A stretch of 38,412 nt of DNA, taken from assembly GCA_001552775.1 (NCBI GenBank), contig KQ959277.1, positions 147,476 through 185,887 on the forward strand. The letters run 5' to 3'. The stretch's first letter is position 1; every line of letters begins with the position of its first letter. Source of the DNA: Bacteroidales bacterium KA00251 (GTDB lineage: Bacteria > Bacteroidota > Bacteroidia > Bacteroidales > Porphyromonadaceae). The notes below the pieces were generated by a model that worked only from the letters and a program-made list of their open reading frames with translations, did no database searches and was not told the origin of the DNA. Below are positions 23,669 to 31,787 of the stretch, piece after piece. Position numbers and translations under genes: made by a program.

Positions 23669-24409
23669 ATGTACAGTTATTATTCAAAGAATTTAGACGA
23701 ATTAGTTGCATTAGTGATGCAAAATCAAGCAGAGAAGGTAATTGCTCTAATTGAGTCTGGCAAATTTAATAAGAGCCTTTTAGGGGATATTGGCTGTTGT
23801 GAACACCCCTTGCCATTGTATAAATTGTCCCTATGCAATATGATCTTGCTTGATTCTGACGGATGGAGAAGTGATTTCTTGCCTATAGTAGAGCGAAATA
23901 GACAGAACTGTAGGCTGTTATTAAATTACTGGGAGAAGAGGTGGAGCTATCCTATTGACATGCCAATGGATTTTGGAACATATCAATACGAATGTGCTCA
24001 TTTTAAAGATTGGGATATGGATGAATTGCTTGATGGTGATATTAATGAGCTAATGGCAATGGGATATGATGAGAATGAAGTAGAACTATGCTATGCTGTA
24101 TTGACCTACAAAGCAGATCTGATTCAAAAACAGATAGCCTTGGGGACGAATCCAGATGTTTATATCTCAGCCTCTCTCGCTCCAGGCAAGGGAGAACCTT
24201 GTGATGGTGAAAGCTACAATGCTTTAGATTGTTGTAATACATTCTATTGTGATGCTTTTAATTGTCACGGATTAGATGTTTTTTGGAGTGATCCAGAGGT
24301 TAAGGAAGTTCAGGCACGAGATGTATATTTGCTTTTAGAAGCGGCAGCTTATCAAGATCTAGAAGAGAGGTTGGAAAAACTAAAATATAGAGCAATAGAT
24401 AATTGTTGA
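23669..24409 (+). CDS. hypothetical cytoplasmic protein
   Basis: I do not recognise this 246-residue protein. It is acidic and soluble-looking, with helical segments such as LDELVALVMQNQAEKVIALIESGKF and ELCYAVLTYKADLIQKQIALGTNPDVY that are spaced and shaped like ankyrin-type repeats, and a cysteine-rich stretch (CCNTFYCDAFNCHG). Immunity proteins of polymorphic toxins often look like this, but no toxin gene is next to it. The start at 23669 has no strong ribosome binding site. It is followed by a long hairpin at 24447-24478. Confidence 0.5.
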   Translation: MYSYYSKNLDELVALVMQNQAEKVIALIESGKFNKSLLGDIGCCEHPLPLYKLSLCNMILLDSDGWRSDFLPIVERNRQNCRLLLNYWEKRWSYPIDMPMDFGTYQYECAHFKDWDMDELLDGDINELMAMGYDENEVELCYAVLTYKADLIQKQIALGTNPDVYISASLAPGKGEPCDGESYNALDCCNTFYCDAFNCHGLDVFWSDPEVKEVQARDVYLLLEAAAYQDLEERLEKLKYRAIDNC

Positions 24410-24446
24410 ATGCAGTCCATTTTATCTGTGGATTTAATCATCAAAA

Positions 24447-24478
24447 TGCACATAATCACTTATGTATGATTATGTGCA
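24447..24478. repeat. 12-bp perfect hairpin after the hypothetical gene
   Basis: TGCACATAATCA (24447-24458) pairs with TGATTATGTGCA (24467-24478) across 8 nt. There is no T-run, so termination is doubtful; a binding site or transcript-end structure is possible. Confidence 0.55.
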
Positions 24479-24533
24479 GATTCAATAATTAGATACTGAT
24501 TAACAGAGCGGTATGTATCGCTTTAATTGTCAA

Positions 24534-24567
24534 AATGGGGCTGTGGATCTTCTCTGCTAGCCCCATT
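24534..24567 (-). terminator. terminator of the relaxase-like fragment
   Basis: AATGGGGCT (24534-24542) pairs with AGCCCCATT (24559-24567). On the minus strand the stem is followed by TTTG, and it begins just after the stop codon of the fragment at 24570. Confidence 0.6.
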
Positions 24568-24569
24568 CT

Positions 24570-24971
24570 TTATATCTTCCACTTGGGTTTAGAGAAAACG
24601 ACTTTGCTCATAATGCCTTTGTCCTCTGGTAGTTTATCTGAACTGTTATGGTTCGGAGCAAAAGAATTGCTTCGAGTTATTGATGAAGATGTAGAAATCT
24701 TTTGATAGCCATTGGCGAAAGAGTGCTTATCGTTGTGTGTTTCCATTGAAAGACTACTTTCAGTGTGTGGCTTCTCTTGCTGTAACTCCTGACTATTATT
24801 CTCCTTCTGTTCGTCCTCCTCTTCCTCTGATGGTGGAGCAATAGAAAGGGCTATCTTACGGTCAAGTTCTGAGGCCTTTGCCTTGAGAAAGCGTAGTTCA
24901 TCCTCCTTTTTCCAGGCACCATTGGCAATGGCTTTATAGACATCCGCAATTTCCAGTAGTAAGTGCAACAC
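24570..24971 (-). pseudogene. probable C-terminal fragment of a mobilisation relaxase
   Basis: The reading frame gives LLEIADVYKAIANGAWKKEDELRFLKAKASELDRKIALSIAPP, then a low-complexity acidic and polar tail to KPKWKI. The first part looks like the helical end of Bacteroidetes relaxases, which have just such a segment before a disordered tail; this identification is moderate only. The frame starts at a GTG created by the loop of a 17-bp inverted repeat (24945-24994), and the conserved relaxase domain is absent upstream. So the gene has been cut at the inverted repeat. Confidence 0.45.
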
Positions 24972-24994
24972 GAAGCGTACTACTGGAAATTGCG
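24945..24994. repeat. 17-bp perfect inverted repeat at a gene breakpoint
   Basis: CGCAATTTCCAGTAGTA (24945-24961) is the exact reverse complement of TACTACTGGAAATTGCG (24978-24994), with a 16-nt loop. Both arms encode the same LLLEIA segment of the relaxase-like frame, so one arm is an inverted duplication of coding sequence. Confidence 0.7.
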
Positions 24995-25010
24995 ATAATT
25001 GCTCTTTTGG

Positions 25011-25068
25011 GAGCTACACATAGCGACAAGCGAGGAATAGATGAGCTCATTGTATATGATGCGTCAGA
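25011..25068 (+). repeat. dispersed motif copy 3
   Basis: Begins GGAGCTACACATAGCGACAA, then GCGAGGAATAGATGAGCTC and ends near GATGCGTCAG. It is the closest relative of copy 1. It lies just right of the 17-bp inverted repeat, so the same kind of repeat is found next to two disrupted genes. Confidence 0.6.
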
Positions 25069-25206
25069 TCCTGCAAGTCTAGCTTAATCCAAATAGTAGA
25101 TCGCGGTTTGCCCCCCGCTAGAGACTCTAGATAGACATTGAAAAGCATAAAACCATTGAAGTTGCTGAGTCAAATATTCCGACCAGTGATTTTCTTTTGT
25201 GCAAAA

Positions 25207-25246
25207 AAAGGGTGTAAACCACGTAATACGTTGATTTACACCCTTT
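25207..25246 (-). terminator. Rho-independent terminator of tRNA-Ser
   Basis: AAAGGGTGTAAA (25207-25218) pairs with TTTACACCCTTT (25235-25246), with a T-run on the minus strand. It begins 4 bases after the tRNA 3' end. Confidence 0.88.
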
Positions 25247-25250
25247 GTTG

Positions 25251-25337
25251 CGGAAGCGGGGGGATTCGAACCCCCGGTACAGTAACCCGTACGACAGTTT
25301 AGCAAACTGTTGGTTTCAGCCACTCACCCACACTTCC
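25251..25337 (-). tRNA. tRNA-Ser(GCU)
   Basis: On the minus strand the acceptor arms are GGAAGTG and CGCTTCC with discriminator G, the D-arm region is GGGTGAGTGGCTGAAACC, the anticodon arm is ACAGT-TTGCTAA-ACTGT with anticodon GCT, a long variable arm follows, and the T arm is CCGGGGGTTCGAATCCCCC. It is 87 nt, a class II serine tRNA reading AGC/AGU. The CCA end is not encoded. Mobile DNA lies directly on its 3' side, the usual side for integration. A -7 box TACCTTTG is at 25370-25363 on the minus strand. Confidence 0.95.
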
Positions 25338-25362
25338 TCACACTCTTGTGCTGTTTCTTTTG

Positions 25363-25370
25363 CAAAGGTA
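25363..25370 (-). promoter_or_regulatory. -7 box of tRNA-Ser
   Basis: TACCTTTG on the minus strand, 25 bases upstream of the mature tRNA 5' end. Confidence 0.55.
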
Positions 25371-25487
25371 ATACATTCTTTTCAAAGTACCATCATTTCT
25401 CTCTTTTTTGAGGTAAGAAAGGTCCTCTTTCCTTTCCACATGCATTGTGTTCCAAGGTTGGACGCCAATTAGATGATAGTAATTTTG

Positions 25488-25495
25488 TAACTTTG
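25488..25495 (+). promoter_or_regulatory. candidate -7 box of the sugar transferase gene
   Basis: TAACTTTG on the plus strand. It implies a leader of about 260 nt before the start at 25760. Confidence 0.45.
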
Positions 25496-25501
25496 CAATT
25501 A

Positions 25502-25755
25502 AGTTTATTCCCCTTAGCAGATTGTGCTTAAAAGAAGGGGATTCAAGCATAAGGAAAGATTTTCTTATACACTATAAAAGAAAGAGAGAAAATCCCTCTT
25601 TTAGGGGAGGACATTGGAGCACTTCCGTGGCTTCCGTTTAGGGAGCATTATGAGGAGCGCCTGGTTGCTTAGCCCTATAAGAAGAGAAGATGCTTCTCTA
25701 TGCTTAACGGACGATAATAAAAAGAGATAGAGATATACAACCCACCTAGTCACCT
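25502..25755 (+). other. long structured leader upstream of the sugar transferase
   Basis: No coding frame is seen. Several hairpins can form: CCCCTT/AAGGGG near 25511-25541, TAGGG/CCCTA (25639-25643 and 25673-25677) and AGAGAAG-ATG-CTTCTCT (25683-25699). It could be a regulatory 5' untranslated region of the polysaccharide locus; no known riboswitch class is recognised and no UpxY-type antiterminator gene is present. Confidence 0.35.
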
Positions 25756-25759
25756 TGTA

Positions 25760-26419
25760 ATGAAAAGATTTTGGGACTTGTTGCTTTCGTTTATTGCATT
25801 GCTATTGCTTTCGCCAGTATTCCTTATTACGGCTCTGCTTATTGTGATTGACTCCAAGGGACCTGTTTTCTTTTGTCCCCTCAGAGTTGGACGCTACAAT
25901 CGCGACTTCAAGCTTTACAAGTTTCGTACAATGCAGGTGGAAAACTCAACTGTAAAGTCTAATCTTACTTTGGGGGATAGCGATCCAAGGATTACCCGTA
26001 TTGGAAAGTTTCTCCGCAAGACAAAAATTGATGAACTTCCCCAGCTCTTTAATGTGCTAAAAGGAGATATAAGCTTGGTAGGACCACGTCCGATTATGAG
26101 AGAGTTTGTGGAGATGGACTATGAAGCTTATAAGCCTATATTAGCGATCCGTCCTGGGATTACGAGCAATGCTTCCATCTTTTTCCGTAATGAAGGTAAA
26201 GTCCTTTCCCAAAAAGCAGATCCAGAGGAGTATCATCGGGTAGTGATCATGCCAAAAAAGATAGCGCTGAATCTCCGCTATGTCTATCATCGTACCTTGT
26301 GGTCGGATTTTCGTATCCTACTGCTTACGCTGTATTGTACCCTTACTGATAAAAACTACCAATCTACCTGGTTGCTTAAAGAACCTCTTATTGATGACGA
26401 AGGAGACTTTTTTAAATGA
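25760..26419 (+). CDS. initiating sugar-phosphate transferase (undecaprenyl-phosphate)
   Basis: The 219-residue protein is a bacterial sugar transferase of the WbaP/PglC type, which loads the first sugar-1-phosphate onto undecaprenyl phosphate at the inner membrane. It has one N-terminal membrane hairpin (LLLSFIALLLLSPVFLITALLIV), then the family blocks KGPVFFCPLRVGRYNRDFKLYKFRTM, TKIDELPQLFNVLKGDISLVGPRP and the arginine/glycine-rich RPGITSNASI. It is the short form without the extra membrane domain. It starts a polysaccharide locus; the sugar that it transfers is not readable from sequence. Confidence 0.92.
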   Translation: MKRFWDLLLSFIALLLLSPVFLITALLIVIDSKGPVFFCPLRVGRYNRDFKLYKFRTMQVENSTVKSNLTLGDSDPRITRIGKFLRKTKIDELPQLFNVLKGDISLVGPRPIMREFVEMDYEAYKPILAIRPGITSNASIFFRNEGKVLSQKADPEEYHRVVIMPKKIALNLRYVYHRTLWSDFRILLLTLYCTLTDKNYQSTWLLKEPLIDDEGDFFK

Positions 26420-26720
26420 GTTTTCTCTTTGTTGATGCTGCCTTCTGACGAGAGTTGGAAGGCTTTTCCTTTTTTTTGCGCATAAACTTCTAGTCCTCGC
26501 CGTAAGCAGAGCTTTAAAAGGTCTAAGGATTTTCCGCTTCAAACGTGTCTCTTTATAGTCTTGTGGCTTTATTCTTTAGGGATACTACATCCTTTTGCAA
26601 AGCTGAGGTGGGGAAGTGTCCTTTTTCTGTACAAAAAGTATTTTCCCTTTCGATAAATAAATGGTTACCTTTGTAACGTATACTGTACCAAGTAGCAGTA
26701 TACATTGTCGGTATAAGAAA
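26420..26720. other. intergenic region with terminator and rmlA promoter
   Basis: GCCTTC (26440-26445) pairs with GAAGGC (26458-26463), followed by a T-rich run, a weak terminator for the sugar transferase gene. TACCTTTG (26666-26673) is the rmlA -7 box. GTATACTG (26678-26685) and CAGTATAC (26696-26703) form an inverted repeat in the leader. Nothing else is seen. Confidence 0.5.
26666..26673 (+). promoter_or_regulatory. -7 box of rmlA
   Basis: TACCTTTG, 48 bases before the rmlA start, followed by an 8-bp inverted repeat at 26678-26703 in the leader. Confidence 0.55.
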
Positions 26721-27599
26721 ATGAAAGGTATTGTATTAGCGGGTGGAAGTGGTACGAGACTCTTCCCCATAACCAAGGGTGTTAGCAAGCAATTGCTACC
26801 AATCTTTGACAAGCCGATGGTTTACTATCCGCTGAGTGTCCTTATGGAGGCTGGTATAAGAGAGGTGCTAGTGATTACTACTCCTGATGATGCAGCTAGC
26901 TTTAAGCGATTATTAGGAGATGGATCGGACTTTGGTCTCCAACTTAGCTATGCCGAGCAGGCTCATCCCAATGGTTTAGCAGAGGCTTTCCTAATCGGTA
27001 AAGACTTTGTGGGCCAAGAATCTGTTTGTCTTGTACTAGGGGATAATATCTTTTATGGGGCGGGGCTATGCGAATGGCTTGAACAGGCAAAATTACGTGC
27101 TGAAAGCGAAGGATGTGCTACCGTCTTTGGCTATCGAGTAAGCGACCCGACACGCTATGGTGTGGCAGAGGTAGATCCTACCACACAAAGGGTTTTGAGT
27201 ATTGAAGAAAAACCTCAAAAGCCCAAGAGTAACTATGCTGTCACAGGGCTTTACTTTTATCCCAATGAAGTGCTTCATGTAGCACGTGATATTCAACCCT
27301 CGGCTCGAGGAGAGCTTGAGATTACCTCTGTAAATACACGTTTTTTGGAGATGGGGGCTCTTCGGCTGGAGGTCTTTCCTCCAGGATATGCCTGGCTAGA
27401 TACGGGTACCTATGACTCACTGAGCGAAGCTTCTACTTTTGTGGAGGTGATCCAAAAGCGTCAAGGAGTGAAGATTGCTTGCCTTGAGGAAATTGGGTAT
27501 AGAAAGGGCTGGCTCTCTAGAGAGAAACTTATGGAGGAGGCTCATCGCATGGCAACCAATGAGTATGGAAAGTACCTGCAAAAAGTAGCTCAAGGGTAG
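26721..27599 (+). CDS. rmlA: glucose-1-phosphate thymidylyltransferase
   Basis: The 292-residue enzyme joins dTTP and glucose-1-phosphate to form dTDP-glucose. The nucleotide-binding signature [42 protein letters not shown] is at the start, with [44 protein letters not shown] and [10 protein letters not shown] further on. The ATG at 26721 is chosen because the family starts at MKGIVLAGG; the frame opens 20 codons earlier, through the leader repeat. It leads an operon with rmlB 20 bp downstream. rmlC and rmlD, needed for dTDP-rhamnose, are not in the window. Confidence 0.96.
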   Translation: MKGIVLAGGSGTRLFPITKGVSKQLLPIFDKPMVYYPLSVLMEAGIREVLVITTPDDAASFKRLLGDGSDFGLQLSYAEQAHPNGLAEAFLIGKDFVGQESVCLVLGDNIFYGAGLCEWLEQAKLRAESEGCATVFGYRVSDPTRYGVAEVDPTTQRVLSIEEKPQKPKSNYAVTGLYFYPNEVLHVARDIQPSARGELEITSVNTRFLEMGALRLEVFPPGYAWLDTGTYDSLSEASTFVEVIQKRQGVKIACLEEIGYRKGWLSREKLMEEAHRMATNEYGKYLQKVAQG

Positions 27600-27619
27600 T
27601 GTAGTGGCGCTAAAGCTAG

Positions 27620-28729
27620 ATGTTGAGAAGCGAAACGATGGAAAGGAAGCAGAAGGAAACTTGTAAAAGTATACTTATCACAGGAGGAGCAGGCTTTATC
27701 GGCTCTCATCTCGTAAAATATCTTGTTAGGCAGCACCCAGATATGCAGGTCGCCTGTCTTGATGCACTTACCTATGCAGGCAATGTGGCGAATCTAGGCG
27801 ACGTATGGGAGGAATCTTCTTTCCACTTTGTGGTGGGAGATGTTACAGACTTTAAGACGATCAAGGAGATTCTCTCACTCTACCAGGTGGAAGGGATTAT
27901 CCATCTAGCCGCAGAGAGTCATGTAGATCGCTCTATAGTGGATCCTTTTCTCTTTGCACGCACCAATGTAATGGGTACGCTTACACTCTTAGAGGCTTTT
28001 CGTGAGCATCTTGCAACAACAAATAGGAAAGGACGCTTTTACCAAGTGTCTACGGATGAAGTGTATGGCTCTCTTGCCTCCGAGGAGTCTCCTTTTGTAG
28101 AGTCGACTCCTTATGCTCCTCGTAGTCCATATTCTGCAGCAAAGGCTTCTGCCGATCACTTTGTACGGGCATACCATGAGACTTATGGAATGGATGTCGT
28201 ACTCAGTAGCTGCTCCAATAACTTTGGTCCCAATCAATTTCCAGAAAAGCTTCTTCCTCTATTCATTCAGAATATTCTACATAGGCGAGCTTTGCCTGTT
28301 TATGGAAAGGGTGAAAATGTACGTGATTGGCTTTATGTGGAAAATCATGTAGAAGCAATTGAGAAAGTGTTTTTTGCAGGAAGAAGTGGTGAAACTTACA
28401 ATATAGGTGGACACAACGAGTGGCGAAATATCGATCTTATTCACTTGCTGATTGAAATTGTAGATGAAAAGTTGGGACGTCCTAAAGGAGCCTCGCTATC
28501 GCTGATTAGTTTTGTGCAAGATCGCCTTGGACACGACCTTCGCTATGCTATAGACCCCTCTAAGATTAGGCAAGAGCTAGGCTGGACTCCACACTATCCT
28601 TTTAGAGAAGCATTGGAGGATACAGTCGATTGGTACCTCGGCCATCCTGAGTGGCTAGAGGATATTTTTACAGGAAATTATAGAAAACAAAATGAAGCCG
28701 TGCGAAAAAAGAATAATTTTATAGCCTAA
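27620..28729 (+). CDS. rmlB: dTDP-glucose 4,6-dehydratase
   Basis: The 369-residue short-chain dehydrogenase/reductase-type enzyme converts dTDP-glucose to dTDP-4-keto-6-deoxyglucose using NAD. It shows the Rossmann motif ITGGAGFIGSH, the LAAESHVDRSI segment, YQVSTDEVYG, and the catalytic YSAAK of RSPYSAAKASADH, then SNNFGPNQFPEKLLPL. It may start at 27620 or at the ATG at 27638; the family core begins at SILITGGAGF. Without rmlC/rmlD here, the 4-keto intermediate could be made into rhamnose by genes elsewhere or into another 6-deoxy sugar. Confidence 0.95.
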   Translation: MLRSETMERKQKETCKSILITGGAGFIGSHLVKYLVRQHPDMQVACLDALTYAGNVANLGDVWEESSFHFVVGDVTDFKTIKEILSLYQVEGIIHLAAESHVDRSIVDPFLFARTNVMGTLTLLEAFREHLATTNRKGRFYQVSTDEVYGSLASEESPFVESTPYAPRSPYSAAKASADHFVRAYHETYGMDVVLSSCSNNFGPNQFPEKLLPLFIQNILHRRALPVYGKGENVRDWLYVENHVEAIEKVFFAGRSGETYNIGGHNEWRNIDLIHLLIEIVDEKLGRPKGASLSLISFVQDRLGHDLRYAIDPSKIRQELGWTPHYPFREALEDTVDWYLGHPEWLEDIFTGNYRKQNEAVRKKNNFIA

Positions 28730-28758
28730 TCTCAACACCGTTTTCATACCCAATAAAA

Positions 28759-29790
28759 ATGGTAATTCACACCATGCACGAAATGATTTTTTCTGATTCA
28801 CTTTTTACATCGCAAGTCAACGTCTCGTGTCTCTTCTCTTCTCAGGAAGTGCAGGGACTAACTGGACATGCCCCTGAGGAAGAGCATGTCCATCTGTGCG
28901 AACCTAGCCGTGAACTACAATGTAGTAAGACTTCTGCGGAAGACTTTTCCGTGCTGATGTCGGTTTATTACAAAGAGTCTCCCACTTTTTTTCGAGCTAG
29001 TCTCAAAAGTCTCTACGAGCAAACGCTTCCTCTTAGTGAGTTGATTGTCGTTTGCGATGGTCCACTGACTAAAGAGCTTGATGAAGTGCTTAGCGATTAT
29101 CAAAAGCTTTTTAAGGAGCGGATGAAAGTAGTACGACTGGAAAAAAATGGAGGATTGGGAAATGCACTTAATATAGGTATGGAGCATTGCTCTTACGGAT
29201 TGGTGGCTCGTATGGATAGCGACGATATAGCCTTTCCAGAACGCTTCGAAAAGCAGATTGGCTTTATGTCGGAGCACCCGGAGGTGGATGTTTTGAGTAG
29301 TACCCTTGCTGAGTTTAATAAGGATTGTAGTGAAGTGTATAGCCTTCGTGTACTCCCAGAGGAGCATGAAGCATTGAAGCGTTTTGCAAAGTGGCGTAGC
29401 CCCGCCAATCATCCTTCGGTGGTTTTTCGTAAAGAGAAAGTGATAGAGGCGGGAGGCTACCAGCATTTCTATCTTTTTGAAGATTACTATCTGTGGGTAA
29501 GAATGCTGATGAAGGGAGCACATTTTCACTCTCTTTCGGAGCCATTGCTATACTTTAGAATGAATAAAGAGGCTTTTACGCGAAGAAAAGGAAAACCCTA
29601 TATTCAGAGCGAATACAAGTTGCAAAAAGCTTTTCTCAACATGGGATTCATTACGCGATTGCAGTATATCCGCAATGTAATTTTTCGGACGTTGCCTCGT
29701 CTTCTTCCCACAAAGTGGCTGATGCAATTTTACCATAGGTTTCTCCGAAACTCCAAGTCGCTTCAAGAGAAGCAATCTCTTCCCATTTGA
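28759..29790 (+). CDS. family 2 glycosyltransferase
   Basis: The 343-residue protein has a GT-A fold glycosyltransferase domain that begins at FSVLMSVYYKESPTFFRASL (about residue 64), with ARMDSDDIAFPERFEKQ providing the metal-binding DxD. ASANHPSVVF-type and FEDYYLWVRM segments follow, as in AmsE-like capsule enzymes. The C-terminal part is basic and probably membrane-associated. The first about 60 residues do not look like glycosyltransferase; a start nearer 28900 is possible but no good ATG with a ribosome site is seen. It probably adds a sugar made from dTDP- or GDP-activated precursors from neighbouring genes. Confidence 0.88.
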   Translation: MVIHTMHEMIFSDSLFTSQVNVSCLFSSQEVQGLTGHAPEEEHVHLCEPSRELQCSKTSAEDFSVLMSVYYKESPTFFRASLKSLYEQTLPLSELIVVCDGPLTKELDEVLSDYQKLFKERMKVVRLEKNGGLGNALNIGMEHCSYGLVARMDSDDIAFPERFEKQIGFMSEHPEVDVLSSTLAEFNKDCSEVYSLRVLPEEHEALKRFAKWRSPANHPSVVFRKEKVIEAGGYQHFYLFEDYYLWVRMLMKGAHFHSLSEPLLYFRMNKEAFTRRKGKPYIQSEYKLQKAFLNMGFITRLQYIRNVIFRTLPRLLPTKWLMQFYHRFLRNSKSLQEKQSLPI

Positions 29791-30052
29791 GAAAAGAGCT
29801 TAGAAGTATTCTTTTTAGAAGTATGTAAACTAGGGAGAATGCCCAAATTCTTTAAGCCGGTGAATCTTCTATCTGGCTTTACCTCTATACTCTTATTCTG
29901 GTAGGGGTGATTTTTTAGGCGAAGACAGAGGTCGTTTCCTGCTTTCTGGCTTTTTCTCTGTCTCACGAGATAATACTATCAATGACTGGGCTCGCTCTTC
30001 TATGCGATCGGCACAAAATAGCTATCTTTGAAGCAAGATAGAAAGATGTAGC
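29791..30052. other. intergenic region with the second operon promoter
   Basis: No gene seen. TATCTTTG (30023-30030) is a -7 box inside the small inverted repeat CTATCTT/AAGATAG (30022-30041), 23 bases before the FHA gene. Confidence 0.45.
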
Positions 30053-30607
30053 ATGAAGTTTATAGTATGTCCATTTTGTAAAATTCGTATCAGTGAAGCA
30101 GATTTTCCTGCTTCGCGAAGGGGTAAGCAACGTGTCGTAATGCTTTGCCCCTCGTGCAAGCGTCGTCTTGCTTTTACCATAAGACGCGAAGAGGAAGATG
30201 AAAAAGATCTTCTCACAGAAGAAGAGGCTTTGGAGCAACGTATAACTACGAATGCTACTCTTGAAGTGGTGGAAAATAGGTTCGCTTTTTCCACGCAGTT
30301 TCCCCTTTTTGAGGGGGCTAATAGGGTAGGTAGATACAATGATAAGTATACGCCTCTAGAGGTAGCTATTCACTCGACAGATCCTAGTATGGATAGGATC
30401 CATTGCACGATTTATGCGGAAACTACACCCGATGGCGAGCTACATGTTTTTGTAATGGACGAAAACAGCCTCACAGGTACTTTTGTAAATACGAGGGAAG
30501 TGGAGCAGGGAGAAAAATGTGAGTTGCACCACGGAGATGTGATTACATTGGGTGCTACCTCAATTCTTTTTTCGCAGCCCTCTTCCCAAATGAATACGAC
30601 ACGATGA
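30053..30607 (+). CDS. zinc-ribbon and FHA-domain protein
   Basis: The 184-residue protein has an N-terminal zinc ribbon (CPFC at 6-9 and CPSC at 32-35), an acidic linker and a C-terminal forkhead-associated domain: VGRY (92-95), SMDRIHCTI (112-120), [11 protein letters not shown] (137-147) and [13 protein letters not shown] domains bind phosphothreonine peptides, so it is probably a reader of a protein-kinase signal. It has no kinase or other effector domain. Its stop overlaps the gmd start by 4 bases (ATGA), so the two are translationally coupled, which ties a phospho-signal reader to GDP-fucose synthesis. The function is not known. Confidence 0.85.
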   Translation: MKFIVCPFCKIRISEADFPASRRGKQRVVMLCPSCKRRLAFTIRREEEDEKDLLTEEEALEQRITTNATLEVVENRFAFSTQFPLFEGANRVGRYNDKYTPLEVAIHSTDPSMDRIHCTIYAETTPDGELHVFVMDENSLTGTFVNTREVEQGEKCELHHGDVITLGATSILFSQPSSQMNTTR

Positions 30608-31776
30608 GCAAAATGGATTGTTGTAAGGGGAAGAAAGCCTTAATCACAGGGGTCACTGGTCAAGATGGAGCTCTTCTCAGCGAATACCTCTTATCACTTG
30701 GATATGAAGTGCATGGTCTGAAGCGTAGAGCTTCACAATTCAATACGGATAGAGTAGACCACCTCTATCAAGATCCTCATATGGCAGGAAGAAAGTTTTA
30801 TCTTCACTATGCGGACCTCACTGATAGTCTCAATATCACAAGTCTTCTGCAAGAGATTGCTCCCGATGAAATCTATAATTTAGCGGCACAGAGTCACGTA
30901 AAAGTAAGCTTTGAAATGCCTCTTTACACCTCAGATGTGGTGGGACAAGGGGCATTGAGACTGCTAGAAGCTATTCGCCTCCTTGGTATGGAGAAGAGGG
31001 TACGCTATTATCAAGCCTCCACGAGTGAACTCTTTGGCAAGGTACAAGAGATACCTCAGAATGAGAAAACTCCTTTTTACCCGAGAAGTCCCTATGCTGT
31101 GGCAAAGCTTTATGCCTATTGGATTACGGTCAACTATCGAGAAGCTTATGGTCTCCACGCAAGCAATGGGATTCTATTCAATCATGAAAGTCCCCTTAGA
31201 GGGGAGACCTTTGTTACTAGGAAGGTAACTATAGCGGCTTCAAAAATAGCTTTTGGATTGCAGGACAGGCTGTATTTGGGCAATCTTTCAGCTCGTCGAG
31301 ACTGGGGGCACGCCAAGGACTATGTTCGTTCTATGCACCTTATCTTGCAACAAGAAACTCCCGATGATTATGTGATTGCTACTGGACACTCTACCTCAGT
31401 AAGAGATTTTGCCACAAAAGCTTTTGCTTCTCTGGGATTACAGCTAGAATATCTTGGTCAAGGTCTTGACGAAGTGGGGGTGCTGTCTGCAGTTGATAAG
31501 GAGCGGTTTGCCATGATGATTGGCGAAAAGTATTTGTCTGCTATAGAGCGTAGAGTAGGAGACACCTTGATCGCTGTAGATCCTGCATACTTCCGCCCAG
31601 CAGAAGTAGAGGAATTGCTAGGAGATCCTACCAAAGCCAAGAGAGAGCTTGGCTGGGAACCACATTATACCCTTGAGGATCTTATCCAAGAGATGATAGC
31701 AAGTGACGTAAAGACTATGAAAAAGAATGCCTACCTCAAAGAGGGAGGTTATGAGATCTACAGCAATTTTGAATAG
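30604..31776 (+). CDS. gmd: GDP-mannose 4,6-dehydratase
   Basis: The 390-residue enzyme converts GDP-mannose to GDP-4-keto-6-deoxymannose, the first step to GDP-L-fucose. Motifs: nucleotide-binding [63 protein letters not shown], and the catalytic YAVAK of [13 protein letters not shown], then [20 protein letters not shown], which is specific to Gmd. The start at 30604 overlaps the end of the FHA gene; the family core starts at [12 protein letters not shown]. Confidence 0.97.
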   Translation: MSKMDCCKGKKALITGVTGQDGALLSEYLLSLGYEVHGLKRRASQFNTDRVDHLYQDPHMAGRKFYLHYADLTDSLNITSLLQEIAPDEIYNLAAQSHVKVSFEMPLYTSDVVGQGALRLLEAIRLLGMEKRVRYYQASTSELFGKVQEIPQNEKTPFYPRSPYAVAKLYAYWITVNYREAYGLHASNGILFNHESPLRGETFVTRKVTIAASKIAFGLQDRLYLGNLSARRDWGHAKDYVRSMHLILQQETPDDYVIATGHSTSVRDFATKAFASLGLQLEYLGQGLDEVGVLSAVDKERFAMMIGEKYLSAIERRVGDTLIAVDPAYFRPAEVEELLGDPTKAKRELGWEPHYTLEDLIQEMIASDVKTMKKNAYLKEGGYEIYSNFE

Positions 31777-31787
31777 ACAGTAGAGAA

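Noticed and set aside
22543-25068. CRISPR array suggested by repeated motifs
   Set aside because: The repeats are few, diverged, unevenly spaced by hundreds of bases and without cas genes or spacers of equal size.
28915-29529. A 204-codon minus-strand frame opposite the glycosyltransferase
   Set aside because: It is a shadow of the glycosyltransferase gene with unlikely composition, rich in histidine, isoleucine and lysine.
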